NCBI GenBank assembly: GCA_028277645.1
Contig: JANQFV010000044.1
Location: 1 to 64,000 of the forward strand
Origin: Phycisphaerae bacterium
GTDB taxonomy: Bacteria > Planctomycetota > Phycisphaerae > UBA1845 > Fen-1342
DNA: 64,000 nt
Reading direction: 5' to 3'
The notes below the pieces were generated by a model. The model was not told the DNA's origin and ran no database searches. It saw only the letters and a list, made by a program, of their open reading frames with translations. The position numbers were made by a program, and so were the translations under genes. Numbering within the stretch: position 1 is the stretch's first letter; each line of letters begins with the position of its first letter. Below, in pieces: positions 31,322 to 40,078 of this stretch.

Positions 31322-32251
31322 ATGTCTGTTGCCGCAGAACAGCACGATGTCGTCACGGGATCATTCGGCTATACCGGAAAGTACATCGCCCGCGGTCGGC
31401 GGGTCGTCAGTCTGACCGGACGCGATGGGCGCGAGAGCCCGTTCGGCGACGCTGTCCCGGCTGTGCCCTTCACATTCGATCGGCCGGACACCCTCGCCGC
31501 CAATCTCGCGAACGTGGACACGCTCTACAACACGTACTGGGTGCGCTTCGACTATGGACGCACGACATTCGCCGACGCTGTGCGCAATACAAAGGTGCTG
31601 TTCGATGCCGCGCGCCGCGCCGGCGTGCGGCGCATCGCTCATATCAGCATCACCAACCCGAACCGCGCCAGCCCCCTGCCATACTTCGCCGGCAAAGCCG
31701 AGCTCGAGGATGCGCTCCGCGACACGGGAATATCACACGCGATTCTGCGCCCAACGGTCATCTTCGGCGCCGAAGACATCCTCATCAACAACATCGCGTG
31801 GCTCGTGCGGCGACTACCCGCGTTCCTGATCGCCGGCGATGGCAGCTACCGCCTGCAGCCCGTGGCAGTGGCGGACGTCGCGCGCCTGGCCGTGGAGCAC
31901 GGCGCAGGCGAGGACAACGTGACCATCGATGCCGTCGGTCCTGAGGTGTACCGGTTCGAAGATCTGGTGAGACTGATCGCGCGTACGCTGGGGAGACGAA
32001 TCGCGGCACTACACGTCCCGCCACGAATCGCGTTGCTCGCGGCGCGCGGCACAAGCTGGTTCGTGCGGGATGTGCTTCTTACGCGCGACGAACTGGCGGG
32101 CCTGATGGCCGACCTGCTCGTGTCCGACCGGCCCGCGACCGGGGAGGTCCGCCTCAATACGTGGCTCGCCGAACATGCGAACGAGCTGGGCCGGCGCTAC
32201 ACATCAGAGCTCAATCGGCACTATCGCCGGCCGGCGGTGTCGGCGGAGTAA
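31322..32251 (+). CDS. NAD(P)-binding oxidoreductase, NmrA/NDUFA9-like extended SDR
   Basis: A 309-residue Rossmann-fold protein. The nucleotide-binding start is VVTGSFGYTGKYIA, followed by NVDTLYNTYWVRFDY, IAHISITNP, the YxxxK-like region PYFAGKAELEDALRDTGISHAILRPTVIFG and VAVADVARLAVEH. These resemble atypical extended SDRs related to the complex I assembly subunit NDUFA9. After GYTGKYIA the chain goes straight to RGRRVVSLTGR, where relatives have about five or six extra residues of the first helix, so a small in-frame deletion is likely. Substrate unknown. Its 3' end overlaps the convergent VKOR-DsbA gene by 41 bp. Confidence 0.85.
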   Translation: MSVAAEQHDVVTGSFGYTGKYIARGRRVVSLTGRDGRESPFGDAVPAVPFTFDRPDTLAANLANVDTLYNTYWVRFDYGRTTFADAVRNTKVLFDAARRAGVRRIAHISITNPNRASPLPYFAGKAELEDALRDTGISHAILRPTVIFGAEDILINNIAWLVRRLPAFLIAGDGSYRLQPVAVADVARLAVEHGAGEDNVTIDAVGPEVYRFEDLVRLIARTLGRRIAALHVPPRIALLAARGTSWFVRDVLLTRDELAGLMADLLVSDRPATGEVRLNTWLAEHANELGRRYTSELNRHYRRPAVSAE

Positions 32252-33602
32252 CTTCGGCGGACGCCTCATCCTCCGCCAGCAGCGCATCCCACGTTGACCG
32301 CATCTGCCATCCGTGCGCCAGCCGCCGGCCATCCAGAAACACCGCCGGCATCGCCTTAAGGCCGAGCTCGTGCGCGAGCGCGATGTCGCGCTGGATGCGC
32401 TCCTGCACCAGTGGCGCATCCATGGCTTCGAGCATCGCCGCACGACACAGCCCCAGCTCCGCTGCCCAATCCGCAAACAGCTCGCGCTCGGCCTGCGTCT
32501 GTTGTGGCGGAGGGCGCTTCGGAATCTGCGCCTGCCGCGCGAAGAGGGTGTCGCGCATACGCTCGTAAGCCTCCGGGCCACCAAGGACACGCGCAGCCTC
32601 GACAGCGGCGGCAGCGCGACATGCGCTGGCATGCGCGCCGGCGACGTAGTCAGGATTGTCGTTGCACGCCGGATCCTGCGGATAATAACGGTACGCAATT
32701 CGCAGGCGCCCCGGATGGCGATCGAGAATCTCTGCCAGCAAATCGTGCAATGTCTTGCAGTGCGTGCATTGGAAATCACTGAACACGACGGCCGTGTGCG
32801 GGGCTTCCGGCGCGCCCGTACAGTGCTCGTCGTCGCTCAGCTTCAGGTCAACGATCGGTTGACGGCCGAAGTTCCACTGCACGTACGCCGAATCCTGCAC
32901 AACATCCTTATAGCGCTGCTCGATGCGCGTCACGTAGCTGCTCGCAATCATCAGGTAAACCGCGAACAAGTGCAGGAAGCTGGCTAACACCCCGACAGTC
33001 GACGTCGCCAGCACGAGGCGCAGCCCGGGATGCGGCGCGCTCGGCCGTTTCGCCGCGCGCCAGGGCCACGCAAGCAGCGTCACCAGCAGCAATCCGCCGT
33101 TTAGCACGTGGGCGGCGACACACCCGCCACACCATTCGTGCAGAACGAAGGCCATCAGACGAACATAGCTCAGCGAAGAAAATGCGCCTGCGATAACGAG
33201 CACAAGTATCAGCACGTGCCAATGCCGCCGCTCGCGCGTGGGCGATCCGATGAACAGATACCACAAGCCGGCGCAGGCAAAGTACGCCATACCCAGCGCT
33301 GACACAGGAATGCGCGGCGAGTTGGGAGCGCTGCCTATTCTAAAATACGCGCTGGGCGATGTCAGGACGGACTTGCAGCCGTCACCCTCGCCGTCGCCGC
33401 CGCAGACGGCTCGCAGGAAGGGGCTGTCAGCCGCAGCGCCCCCGGCGGACACGCGCAGCAGATCGGCCGACACCAGCCAGCCGGCAACGCAGAACAACAC
33501 GGCCACCCAGCGCAGCCAGGGCTTGGGTTGCTGGAAGGGAGCCGGCGTTATCGGCTGGGGCGCATCCGCACGTGTACCAGATGGCGGCTGATCGTTCTGC
33601 AC
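32211..33602 (-). CDS. VKOR-DsbA fusion, disulfide-bond formation protein
   Basis: A 463-residue bifunctional redox protein. The N-terminal half is a vitamin K epoxide reductase-type quinone oxidoreductase: transmembrane helices with the loop cysteines C67 and C76 and the active CxxC (C158-GG-C161, in EWCGGC). The C-terminal half is a DsbA-like thioredoxin domain with C279-TH-C282 (FQCTHCKTL), a cis-Pro region (KAMPAVFLDG) and extra helices. Such fusions oxidise cysteines of exported proteins and pass electrons to membrane quinone, replacing separate DsbA and DsbB. It starts at GTG with no clear Shine-Dalgarno. The final residues overlap the convergent oxidoreductase gene. Confidence 0.93.
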   Translation of the reverse strand: MQNDQPPSGTRADAPQPITPAPFQQPKPWLRWVAVLFCVAGWLVSADLLRVSAGGAAADSPFLRAVCGGDGEGDGCKSVLTSPSAYFRIGSAPNSPRIPVSALGMAYFACAGLWYLFIGSPTRERRHWHVLILVLVIAGAFSSLSYVRLMAFVLHEWCGGCVAAHVLNGGLLLVTLLAWPWRAAKRPSAPHPGLRLVLATSTVGVLASFLHLFAVYLMIASSYVTRIEQRYKDVVQDSAYVQWNFGRQPIVDLKLSDDEHCTGAPEAPHTAVVFSDFQCTHCKTLHDLLAEILDRHPGRLRIAYRYYPQDPACNDNPDYVAGAHASACRAAAAVEAARVLGGPEAYERMRDTLFARQAQIPKRPPPQQTQAERELFADWAAELGLCRAAMLEAMDAPLVQERIQRDIALAHELGLKAMPAVFLDGRRLAHGWQMRSTWDALLAEDEASAEVTPPTPPAGDSAD

Positions 33603-33641
33603 ACAGGAAGTATAAACGGTATTACCGGCGGACGGGGCAAC

Positions 33642-34241
33642 CTACGGAGCCACGATCAGCGGATCGAGGTACCCGCGTACCAGGCAGTCGTAGTACGAAA
33701 ACCAGCGCAGGGCGAGATACACCTTCGTCGCCAGCAGGAACCAGCACGCGAGTTCCGCGACGGAGTGCCGGCGCAGACCGAGCAGAATGAGCGTGCCCAC
33801 GCCCAGCAGACTGAACTTGAACACCATTACCGCCGCCGCCGAGCCGCCCATCAGCTTGGCCGCGAGCGGGTTCAGCTCAATGAACTGCGCCGAACCTTGC
33901 TCGAACAGCGTGAACCCAAGATCAAACACGGCGACGACCCACACCGCCGTCAGCGTCAGCAGAATTCGGCGTGGACGCGTGAGCCACTGCCCGAATGTCC
34001 GCCGAGGCGCCTGGGCCAAGCTTTCAACGAAGCGCGTCGGGGCAAGTTCGACTTGCCCGACCGGCTCTGGCACAGAATGAGCTTGGTAGTCCGAGCACGG
34101 TTGCACTGACGGCGCGCTGCGCCCCGGGGCTGGAGGAGTCAACGCCGAACCGGTCGCGGCGGCGGCCGCGTCATCGAGCGCCGGAATGGTATCGGCAGTT
34201 GACACATCCCCCGCATCGGCGAGCACCCGTATGCCGTTCAA
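33642..34241 (-). CDS. DUF5658-like small membrane protein
   Basis: A protein of up to 199 residues; the start is a TTG, and a GTG at 34205 behind GGGGG is a good alternative. After about 85 low-complexity residues come three hydrophobic helices: ILLTLTAVWVVAVFDLGFTLF, AAAVMVFKFSLLGVGTLILLG and a helix around AELACWFLLATKVYLAL. The pattern DLGFTLFE, FIELNPLA and KFSLLGVGTLIL matches the DUF5658 type of small bacterial membrane proteins of unknown role. Same orientation as the VKOR-DsbA gene, 39 bp upstream of it. Confidence 0.65.
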   Translation of the reverse strand: MNGIRVLADAGDVSTADTIPALDDAAAAATGSALTPPAPGRSAPSVQPCSDYQAHSVPEPVGQVELAPTRFVESLAQAPRRTFGQWLTRPRRILLTLTAVWVVAVFDLGFTLFEQGSAQFIELNPLAAKLMGGSAAAVMVFKFSLLGVGTLILLGLRRHSVAELACWFLLATKVYLALRWFSYYDCLVRGYLDPLIVAP

Positions 34242-34331
34242 TACGAAGGCGGTTGTCTGGAGCGCGACGCACCGTCCGAATACATCGCGGCATCAGCGCA
34301 CCGCAGCGCAGGAATAGCGGGCGCGGCGAGT

Positions 34332-35015
34332 CTAGCTGTATGGCGCGGGGTCCGTCCGTCCGAGTTCCGCGAACGCCGCCAACCGGATCTGACAGCTATC
34401 GCAGTGTCCGCACGCGTGGCCGTCGGCGTCCGGATCGTAACAACTGCGCGTCAGCCCATAATCAACACCGAGTTCCAGCCCGCGGCGAATGATCTCCGTC
34501 TTGCGAAGTTCGATCAGGGGGGTGTGAATCCGGACCGGATTGCCCTTTACACCGGCGCGGGTCGCCAGCGCCGCCATGCGCTCGAAGGCTGCGATATACT
34601 CCGGCCGGCAGTCAGGATACCCGCTGAAGTCGACCGCGTTCACGCCGATGAAAATATCGCGCGCGTCACGCACCTCGGCCAGCGCGAGCGCGTGCGCCAG
34701 GAAAATCGTATTGCGGGCTGGCACATATGTGACGGGCACTTCGGCCGCGTCGAGTGGACGGTCTTTCGGGACCTCGATGTCGTCCGTCAGCGCCGATCCG
34801 CCGAAGGTGCGGAGGTCCAGCTCAGCGATCTTGTGTTCACGCACGCCGAACGCGTCGGCAATGGCTCGGGCAGCGTCGAGCTCGATGGCATGACGCTGCC
34901 CATAGCGGAAGCTGAGCGCCACGGTCGCATAACCGGCGGCGCGCGCAATCGCGAGCGTCGTCGCACTGTCGAGACCACCCGAGAGCAGCACAATAGCGAC
35001 CGGTTCCGCTGACAT
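34332..35015 (-). CDS. queC: 7-cyano-7-deazaguanine synthase QueC
   Basis: A 227-residue enzyme of queuosine biosynthesis that converts carboxy-deazaguanine, with ATP and ammonia, into preQ0. It shows the PP-loop SGGLDS (12-17), the [18 protein letters not shown] core and the zinc-binding C-terminus (CYDP, then [11 protein letters not shown]). Family-typical length. QueD, QueE and QueF are not in the window, so the pathway must be spread over the genome. Catalytic and zinc residues appear intact. Confidence 0.96.
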   Translation of the reverse strand: MSAEPVAIVLLSGGLDSATTLAIARAAGYATVALSFRYGQRHAIELDAARAIADAFGVREHKIAELDLRTFGGSALTDDIEVPKDRPLDAAEVPVTYVPARNTIFLAHALALAEVRDARDIFIGVNAVDFSGYPDCRPEYIAAFERMAALATRAGVKGNPVRIHTPLIELRKTEIIRRGLELGVDYGLTRSCYDPDADGHACGHCDSCQIRLAAFAELGRTDPAPYS

Positions 35016-35114
35016 GCTCGAAGTTTAGATCAACAACATGCCCGGCAATAGTGGTATTCTTGACACCGGCATTGCGGGCTGAGTAGCGTGGTTTTCGAGC
35101 AACGGGCGAGGCGC

Positions 35115-36050
35115 ATGACCGACGAAGGCACACAATCCCAAGCGCAGACGACCGCGTCGAAGACGCGCACGCCACGCTGGCCGCGTTTGTTGCTGGTCAG
35201 CGCCGGCCTGCTCGTCGCGCTGTGTGTCGGTGGCTGGGGCTTCGCGTACTGGAACCAGAATCAGGCGCAGATGTCGCCGGAAGAATTCGCTGCGGCGTTG
35301 GACGACGCTATCGCCCGCGCGGCGCCGTGGTTCGAAGCCAACCGCGAATTAGCTTTCGAAACCAACGCCAACGTATCTATGTACTACCTCGTCCGGCACA
35401 TGAACGACCTGCACGCGACGCCTGTGCTGGCGGACGGCTTGGCGTGGTTCCTCGCGCAGCAACTCCGGCCGGGATATCTCAAGAAGCTGGTCGACCCGAG
35501 CCGGCGCGTGTTGGCCGCGGAGATGAACGCAGATCTGGCCAATCTCTCACTCGACTACCGCTGGCTCACGTACGCGATGGGACCGGATAAGGTAAAGCTG
35601 TCCGAGCAGGATCTCGCCGACCTGTTCGACGCCGAGAAGTTCGACGGACTCGTGTTGGCGCATCAGCTCTGGGCGCTCTACCACCTGCGGCGACTGAACC
35701 CGGAAGCCGAAGTCGACGACGAACTCGTACGCCGCATCTGCGAACGGATGGCGGCCGAACACGCGCGCGATGTGCTCTATCACCAACTTCACGCGGAGCG
35801 CGTCGCTTTCCTCATGCTCGCGGGGCACGCTGACCTGGTAAAACAACGCTGGTTCGAGCGCATCATCGAGCTGCAAACAGAGTCCGGCGGCTGGCGCGAT
35901 CGCTGGTACGCGCTGAATATTGTGCATATGCCGGGACCGCACCTCACAACCGACGAGCACATCACGATCATCGCGCTGTCCGCACTCTACATCGCGCGGT
36001 ACGAATATCCGGAGGTGTTCGGCCCGCCCAGCACGGACGGAGGAAAGTGA
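35115..36050 (+). CDS. Membrane-anchored helical protein of unknown function
   Basis: A 311-residue protein; the ATG at 35115 is preferred to the upstream in-frame GTG at 35088. One N-terminal helix (about 25-45, LLLVSAGLLVALCVGGWGFAYW) anchors it. The remainder is alpha-helical and acidic (PEEFAAALDDAIARAAPWFEANRELAF, YYLVRHMNDLHATPVLADGLAWFL, ERIIELQTESGGWRDRWYAL) and recalls the alpha/alpha-toroid repeats of some polysaccharide-acting proteins, though no catalytic motif is identified. It precedes a GT-C glycosyltransferase by one base, with SD GGAGGAAAG inside its 3' end, so the two probably work together at the membrane. Confidence 0.7.
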   Translation: MTDEGTQSQAQTTASKTRTPRWPRLLLVSAGLLVALCVGGWGFAYWNQNQAQMSPEEFAAALDDAIARAAPWFEANRELAFETNANVSMYYLVRHMNDLHATPVLADGLAWFLAQQLRPGYLKKLVDPSRRVLAAEMNADLANLSLDYRWLTYAMGPDKVKLSEQDLADLFDAEKFDGLVLAHQLWALYHLRRLNPEAEVDDELVRRICERMAAEHARDVLYHQLHAERVAFLMLAGHADLVKQRWFERIIELQTESGGWRDRWYALNIVHMPGPHLTTDEHITIIALSALYIARYEYPEVFGPPSTDGGK

Positions 36051-36051
36051 C

Positions 36052-37698
36052 GTGAGCGACGTGCCCGCACGAGCGGAACAGACGCCTGACGACGACTTCG
36101 AGGCCGAGTCGACGCCTGTCTGGACGGCGCCGCAACGACCGGAAGGCACGTGGCAGGCGTCGCTGCTGGCTTTGCTGCTGTTGGCAGCGCTCTGCCTGGC
36201 GCAGGGGTTGCCGCTGCTGAGCCGCGCGCCGCGCATGATCATGGACGAGGCCTGGGAGTCGTGTACGGGCTATGCGCTGGTCGAAGAAGGCCGGCTGCGC
36301 AACCCGATCATCCACTACCGCGGCGACATCGACAAAGCTTTCGTCCAGCCACGTATAACGCAAAGCTTTGTTCTGGCCGGCGCGTACCAGATCTTCGGTT
36401 TCTCCCTGCACACCGGCCGGCTGGCATCGGTGCTCGTCGGCCTCCTCGCGGCTTGGGGCGTGTTCTACCTGGCGCGTACGTGGCTCACCGTGGGCGGTGC
36501 CATGCTGCTGGCCACACTATTCCTGCTGGAAACGCAGTACGTGATGGTTGCGCGCATGGCGCGGCCGGAGGTCTACCTGATCTGCGCCAGCGTCTGGTCG
36601 CTGGGCTTCCTGGCCCGTGGCACGACGTACCGAAACTGGTGGCTCGTACTGCTGGCGGGCATCGTGGGCGGGGTCGGCTGCTATACGCACCCCAACATGA
36701 TCATCTTCGCCTTGGCCGGCGTCGCGCTCATCTTCGCGCAAGTCGGCGTGTGCGGCTGGACGCTGGCGGCGATCGGGCTGTATGCGTTGGGCGGCATCCT
36801 GGGAGTTGTTCCCTTCTTCGTCTGGGTCGGATACGCGCACGCGGTCCATGGCGTGAGCTTCTGGGAGCAGCTCGGCCATTTCTACACGCACACGCATGAG
36901 GAATCGCTCGCCGCCATGCTCCGTCGCGAGATGCTCCGCTGGTGGAGCTACCTGCGCCCAGTTCCACGCGCTCCGTGGCTCGGCCTGGCGCTGCTGGGGC
37001 TGATCTTCTGTCGCAAACGCGAGCGCGCAATAATGGTCTGGGCCGTCATCCTGATCATTGCGCACGCACTGTTCCTCCCGCTACTCAACCGCTCCGGCTC
37101 GCCGCGCTACCTGACCGTGTTGTCGCCTTGGTTCGCCGGGTTGATCGCCGTATTCATCCTGGCGACTTGGTCGCATGTGCGGCAGCGTACCGCGAACTGG
37201 CAACGCTGGAGCCTGCGCGTCATCGCCGTCGGCGGGGCGCTGGGCGCAATCGCGATCAATATCGCCGGCACCGTAGTCGTCTTGCGGGCGTACCGCGACG
37301 CCGACTACGACGCCTTCTGCGCGCGCATCGCGGAGAACATCCCGCCCGGCAGCCGCGTGTACGGCAACCTGTTCCTCTGGATCGGCCTGCACGAGTACCC
37401 CTTTTTCAGCGACATCAACCAGGAATTCCTCCCGAAGGAGCAGATGGAACCCACCGTCTTGTCTTGGCTGAGCGAGTTCCGGCCGCAGTACGCGGTGCGC
37501 TCGACCGACCCCTGCTGGGAAATCGGCGGCCTATCACCACGGCGGCAGGAGGCGGATTTCCGCGGCTACGGCGTAAGCGGCCTGGGGATGCAACTCAAGT
37601 GGGAAGCGGAGTCGAAATACCTCAGGCATCGGGGCCAGTTGCTCGACCGCATTGAGTCACGGGACTTCGGCACCGTTGAGGTGTACCGCATACGCTGA
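36052..37698 (+). CDS. GT-C glycosyltransferase, ArnT/PMT (GT39/GT83)-like
   Basis: A 548-residue multi-pass membrane protein, starting at a GTG just after the upstream stop with GGAGGAAAG. After a soluble, acidic N-terminus of about 40 residues come roughly eleven helices. The first extracytoplasmic loop carries the acidic DEAW motif (MDEAWESCTGYALVEEG) that is catalytic in dolichyl- and undecaprenyl-phosphate sugar transferases. The C-terminus is a soluble domain (RVYGNLFLWIGLHEYPFFSD). GT-C enzymes move a sugar from a lipid-phosphate carrier onto lipids, glycans or proteins outside the cytoplasm. Acceptor and sugar cannot be told. Probably an operon with the anchored helical protein. Confidence 0.85.
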   Translation: MSDVPARAEQTPDDDFEAESTPVWTAPQRPEGTWQASLLALLLLAALCLAQGLPLLSRAPRMIMDEAWESCTGYALVEEGRLRNPIIHYRGDIDKAFVQPRITQSFVLAGAYQIFGFSLHTGRLASVLVGLLAAWGVFYLARTWLTVGGAMLLATLFLLETQYVMVARMARPEVYLICASVWSLGFLARGTTYRNWWLVLLAGIVGGVGCYTHPNMIIFALAGVALIFAQVGVCGWTLAAIGLYALGGILGVVPFFVWVGYAHAVHGVSFWEQLGHFYTHTHEESLAAMLRREMLRWWSYLRPVPRAPWLGLALLGLIFCRKRERAIMVWAVILIIAHALFLPLLNRSGSPRYLTVLSPWFAGLIAVFILATWSHVRQRTANWQRWSLRVIAVGGALGAIAINIAGTVVVLRAYRDADYDAFCARIAENIPPGSRVYGNLFLWIGLHEYPFFSDINQEFLPKEQMEPTVLSWLSEFRPQYAVRSTDPCWEIGGLSPRRQEADFRGYGVSGLGMQLKWEAESKYLRHRGQLLDRIESRDFGTVEVYRIR

Positions 37699-37704
37699 CC
37701 CGCG

Positions 37705-38577
37705 TCAGGCACGTCTTGCCCTCCGCGTCTGCGAGACCAGCATTCCTGTCAACATCACTGCACAGCCGATGATCTCGCGCAGGGCCATGTGTTCGTGCAG
37801 AACTAACCAGCCGGCCAGCGCCGCACAAACGGCTTCGAGGCTCAGCAAAATGGCGGCGTGAGCGGGCGGTGCATCGCGCTGCGCGACGACCTGCAATGTG
37901 AACGCGACGCCTACGGACAATACGCCGCTATACAGGATCGCGCCGCCAGCTTGCCGAACACGACTGAGGTCTACATCTTCGAAGAGCGCCGCCGCAATCC
38001 CCGCCAGCACCGCCACGATCGCGAACTGCAATCCCGCGAGTTTGAGCGCATCCGCCCGCGGCGAAACTGCCCCGATGATCAAGACGTGTACCGCCCACAC
38101 CACCGCGCACGCGAGAACGAAGGCATCGCCGCGCTCGATGCGAAATCCGCTCTGCACGCTCAGCAGATAAAGCCCGAGCGCGGCGAGTATCGCGCCGGCC
38201 CACGTCGCGCTCGACGTGCGCTGCCCCACCGCGAGCCCCAGCAGCGGCACGAACACGACATAGAGTCCGGTAATGAAGCCAGCCTTGCCAGCCGTGGTGT
38301 GAACGATGCCGATTTGTTGCAGCAGCGCCGCGACAAAGAGCACGGCGCCGGCACCGGCAGCCCAGATCAAATGCTGCGACGCATTGAGCACCGGCGGGCG
38401 CCGCCGAACGCAGAGAATAATGGGAAGCAGCACGATCGCCCCCAGCGCGAAGCGGGCGGCCGTGAACGTCAGCGGCTCGACGTGCCGCATCCCCAGCCGC
38501 TGCGCGACGAACCCCGTGCCCCAGATCACTGCGGCGATCAATAGTAGTGCATCAGCACGCAGCGCGATCTTGTTCAA
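37705..38577 (-). CDS. EamA/DMT-family transporter
   Basis: A 290-residue inner-membrane protein with ten predicted helices in two EamA repeats (DALLLIAAVIWGTGFVAQRLG; FVLACAVVWAVHVLIIGAVSP). The start codon is TTG, needed because the first helix follows it at once. Similar proteins export amino acids or other metabolites, but the substrate is unknown. Converges with the GT-C gene six bases away, and lies 33 bp downstream of the peroxiredoxin gene, with which it may be co-transcribed. Confidence 0.9.
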   Translation of the reverse strand: MNKIALRADALLLIAAVIWGTGFVAQRLGMRHVEPLTFTAARFALGAIVLLPIILCVRRRPPVLNASQHLIWAAGAGAVLFVAALLQQIGIVHTTAGKAGFITGLYVVFVPLLGLAVGQRTSSATWAGAILAALGLYLLSVQSGFRIERGDAFVLACAVVWAVHVLIIGAVSPRADALKLAGLQFAIVAVLAGIAAALFEDVDLSRVRQAGGAILYSGVLSVGVAFTLQVVAQRDAPPAHAAILLSLEAVCAALAGWLVLHEHMALREIIGCAVMLTGMLVSQTRRARRA

Positions 38578-38610
38578 CGGGCAACGCTCTCTGAACCGGC
38601 GGACTCGCGC

Positions 38611-39201
38611 CTAGCGGGACGATTGGATTTCCTGCGCCTTCGTCTTCACGCGAGCAGCGTGCCCCTGCGGAATCACCTCCGGCCAGTGATACGCCACGCG
38701 GCCGTCCGGATCGATCAGCACGGTGCTGCGAACGGGGCGTGACTGAAACGGCGTCGTAACCCACGCACCGTATGCAGTCATCACCTTGCGCTCCGGGTCC
38801 GCCAGCAACGGCACCTTGAGGTCGAACTGGTCCGTAACCTGACGATGGCTCTTCACCGTATCGGGGCTGATGCCGAACACCTCGGCGGACATCTGCTGAA
38901 ACTCGCCGAAGTTGCGGGTGAACTCCCGCGCCTGGCACGTGCAGCCCGGCGTGCCGTCAGCGGGATAGAAATACAGGACCACCCACTTGCCGCGATAATC
39001 CGACAACGTCACCGGTTCACCGTCCTGGTTATCGAGCGTGAAGTCTGGCGCCATCTGACCGGTCAACTCGGAGCGCGCCGCGGCCGCCGCTTCCATCTTC
39101 GCCGCCCGCTGTGCTGAGTAACAGCCGGCACACAGGACAGTGATTCCCATCGCGGCAATCATCAAGTAGCTGCGCATCCGATTCTTAGCAAGCTGAGTCA
39201 T
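38611..39201 (-). CDS. Peroxiredoxin (BCP/PrxQ type), predicted exported lipoprotein
   Basis: A 196-residue thiol peroxidase. The ATG at 39201 gives an N-terminal hydrophobic segment ending in VLCAGC (a lipobox-like site) and has AGGA eight bases upstream; a longer frame exists but adds a non-family stretch. The thioredoxin-fold core has GQMAPDFTLDNQDG, VVLYFYPADGTPGCTCQAREF with the peroxidatic cysteine in PGCT, and the VFGISPDTVKSHRQ segment. A second Cys lies two residues on (CTC), unlike E. coli BCP where the resolving Cys is five residues away. The exported location is unusual for this family. Divergent from a predicted lipoprotein MsrA. Confidence 0.85.
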   Translation of the reverse strand: MTQLAKNRMRSYLMIAAMGITVLCAGCYSAQRAAKMEAAAAARSELTGQMAPDFTLDNQDGEPVTLSDYRGKWVVLYFYPADGTPGCTCQAREFTRNFGEFQQMSAEVFGISPDTVKSHRQVTDQFDLKVPLLADPERKVMTAYGAWVTTPFQSRPVRSTVLIDPDGRVAYHWPEVIPQGHAARVKTKAQEIQSSR

Positions 39202-39426
39202 CGTAGCGGTCCTCGTGCTTGTCGGTGTTTGTCGATCTTTGCAGGACATGATCCTGAACTCATTGGTCCCGGCCCGCGTGGGAAGCATATCCGGCCCATG
39301 ACGCTGTCGACAAGCCCATCTGGCCGCCCCGTGATGCGGGAATAAGATCACAGTGTGTGACGTTGTTGCGGCTGGCAACCCCGCCGGTTCGGCCGGGCCG
39401 CAGCGGGCCACAACCGGAGCGGAGCC

Positions 39427-40059
39427 ATGCGATCGACGACAATCACCATTGGAGCGACCGCGCTGCTCGCGTTATGCGGCTGCGACGCCTCATCACCTGC
39501 ACAGCAGCAAGCACCAGGTGCGCAGCTCGCGGCCCCTTCTCCAGAGAAATCAAGCCCGCCGGAGAAATCAATGAAGACCGAAACGGCGATGTTTGGAGCA
39601 GGTTGCTTCTGGGGTGTCGAGCAGACGTTCCGCGAGGTCGAGGGCGTGACAGCCACGGCAGTCGGTTTTGCCGGCGGAAACATCGCCGACCCGAGTTACC
39701 GCGACGTCTGCTACAAGAACACGGGGCACGCCGAAGTCGTGCGCGTGGAATACGATCCCAACCTGGTCACCTACGAGAAGTTGCTCGACGTCTTCTGGAA
39801 CTGCCATGATCCGACACAACTCAACCGGCAGGGGCCTGACATCGGCGATCAGTACCGCTCAGTTATCTTCGCTTTCTCGCCCGAGCAGGAAGCAGCCGCC
39901 GAGGACTCCAAGGAGCGGCTCGCCGCGTCGGCCAAGTACCAGCGGCCGATAGTGACCTCGGTCGAGCCTGCTCCACCGTTCTACCGCGCCGAGGAGTATC
40001 ACCAGCAGTATCTGGCGAAGCGCGGCATGAAGTCCTGCGCGACGACGATCCACGAGTAA
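39427..40059 (+). CDS. msrA: Peptide-methionine (S)-S-oxide reductase MsrA, predicted lipoprotein
   Basis: A 210-residue enzyme that repairs methionine S-sulfoxide. The N-terminus is a lipoprotein signal (LLALCGC; C19 most likely modified) and a 25-residue Pro/Ser/Ala linker. The catalytic core begins with [18 protein letters not shown], the nucleophile being C60; [20 protein letters not shown] and GDQYRSVIF segments follow, with [10 protein letters not shown]-terminal cysteine (KSCATT) may be the resolving one. MsrA is normally cytosolic; this form is predicted to face the periplasm. It lies 225 bp from the divergent peroxiredoxin lipoprotein. Confidence 0.95.
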   Translation: MRSTTITIGATALLALCGCDASSPAQQQAPGAQLAAPSPEKSSPPEKSMKTETAMFGAGCFWGVEQTFREVEGVTATAVGFAGGNIADPSYRDVCYKNTGHAEVVRVEYDPNLVTYEKLLDVFWNCHDPTQLNRQGPDIGDQYRSVIFAFSPEQEAAAEDSKERLAASAKYQRPIVTSVEPAPPFYRAEEYHQQYLAKRGMKSCATTIHE

Positions 40060-40078
40060 GCCGGGACTCCGTCGCGTA

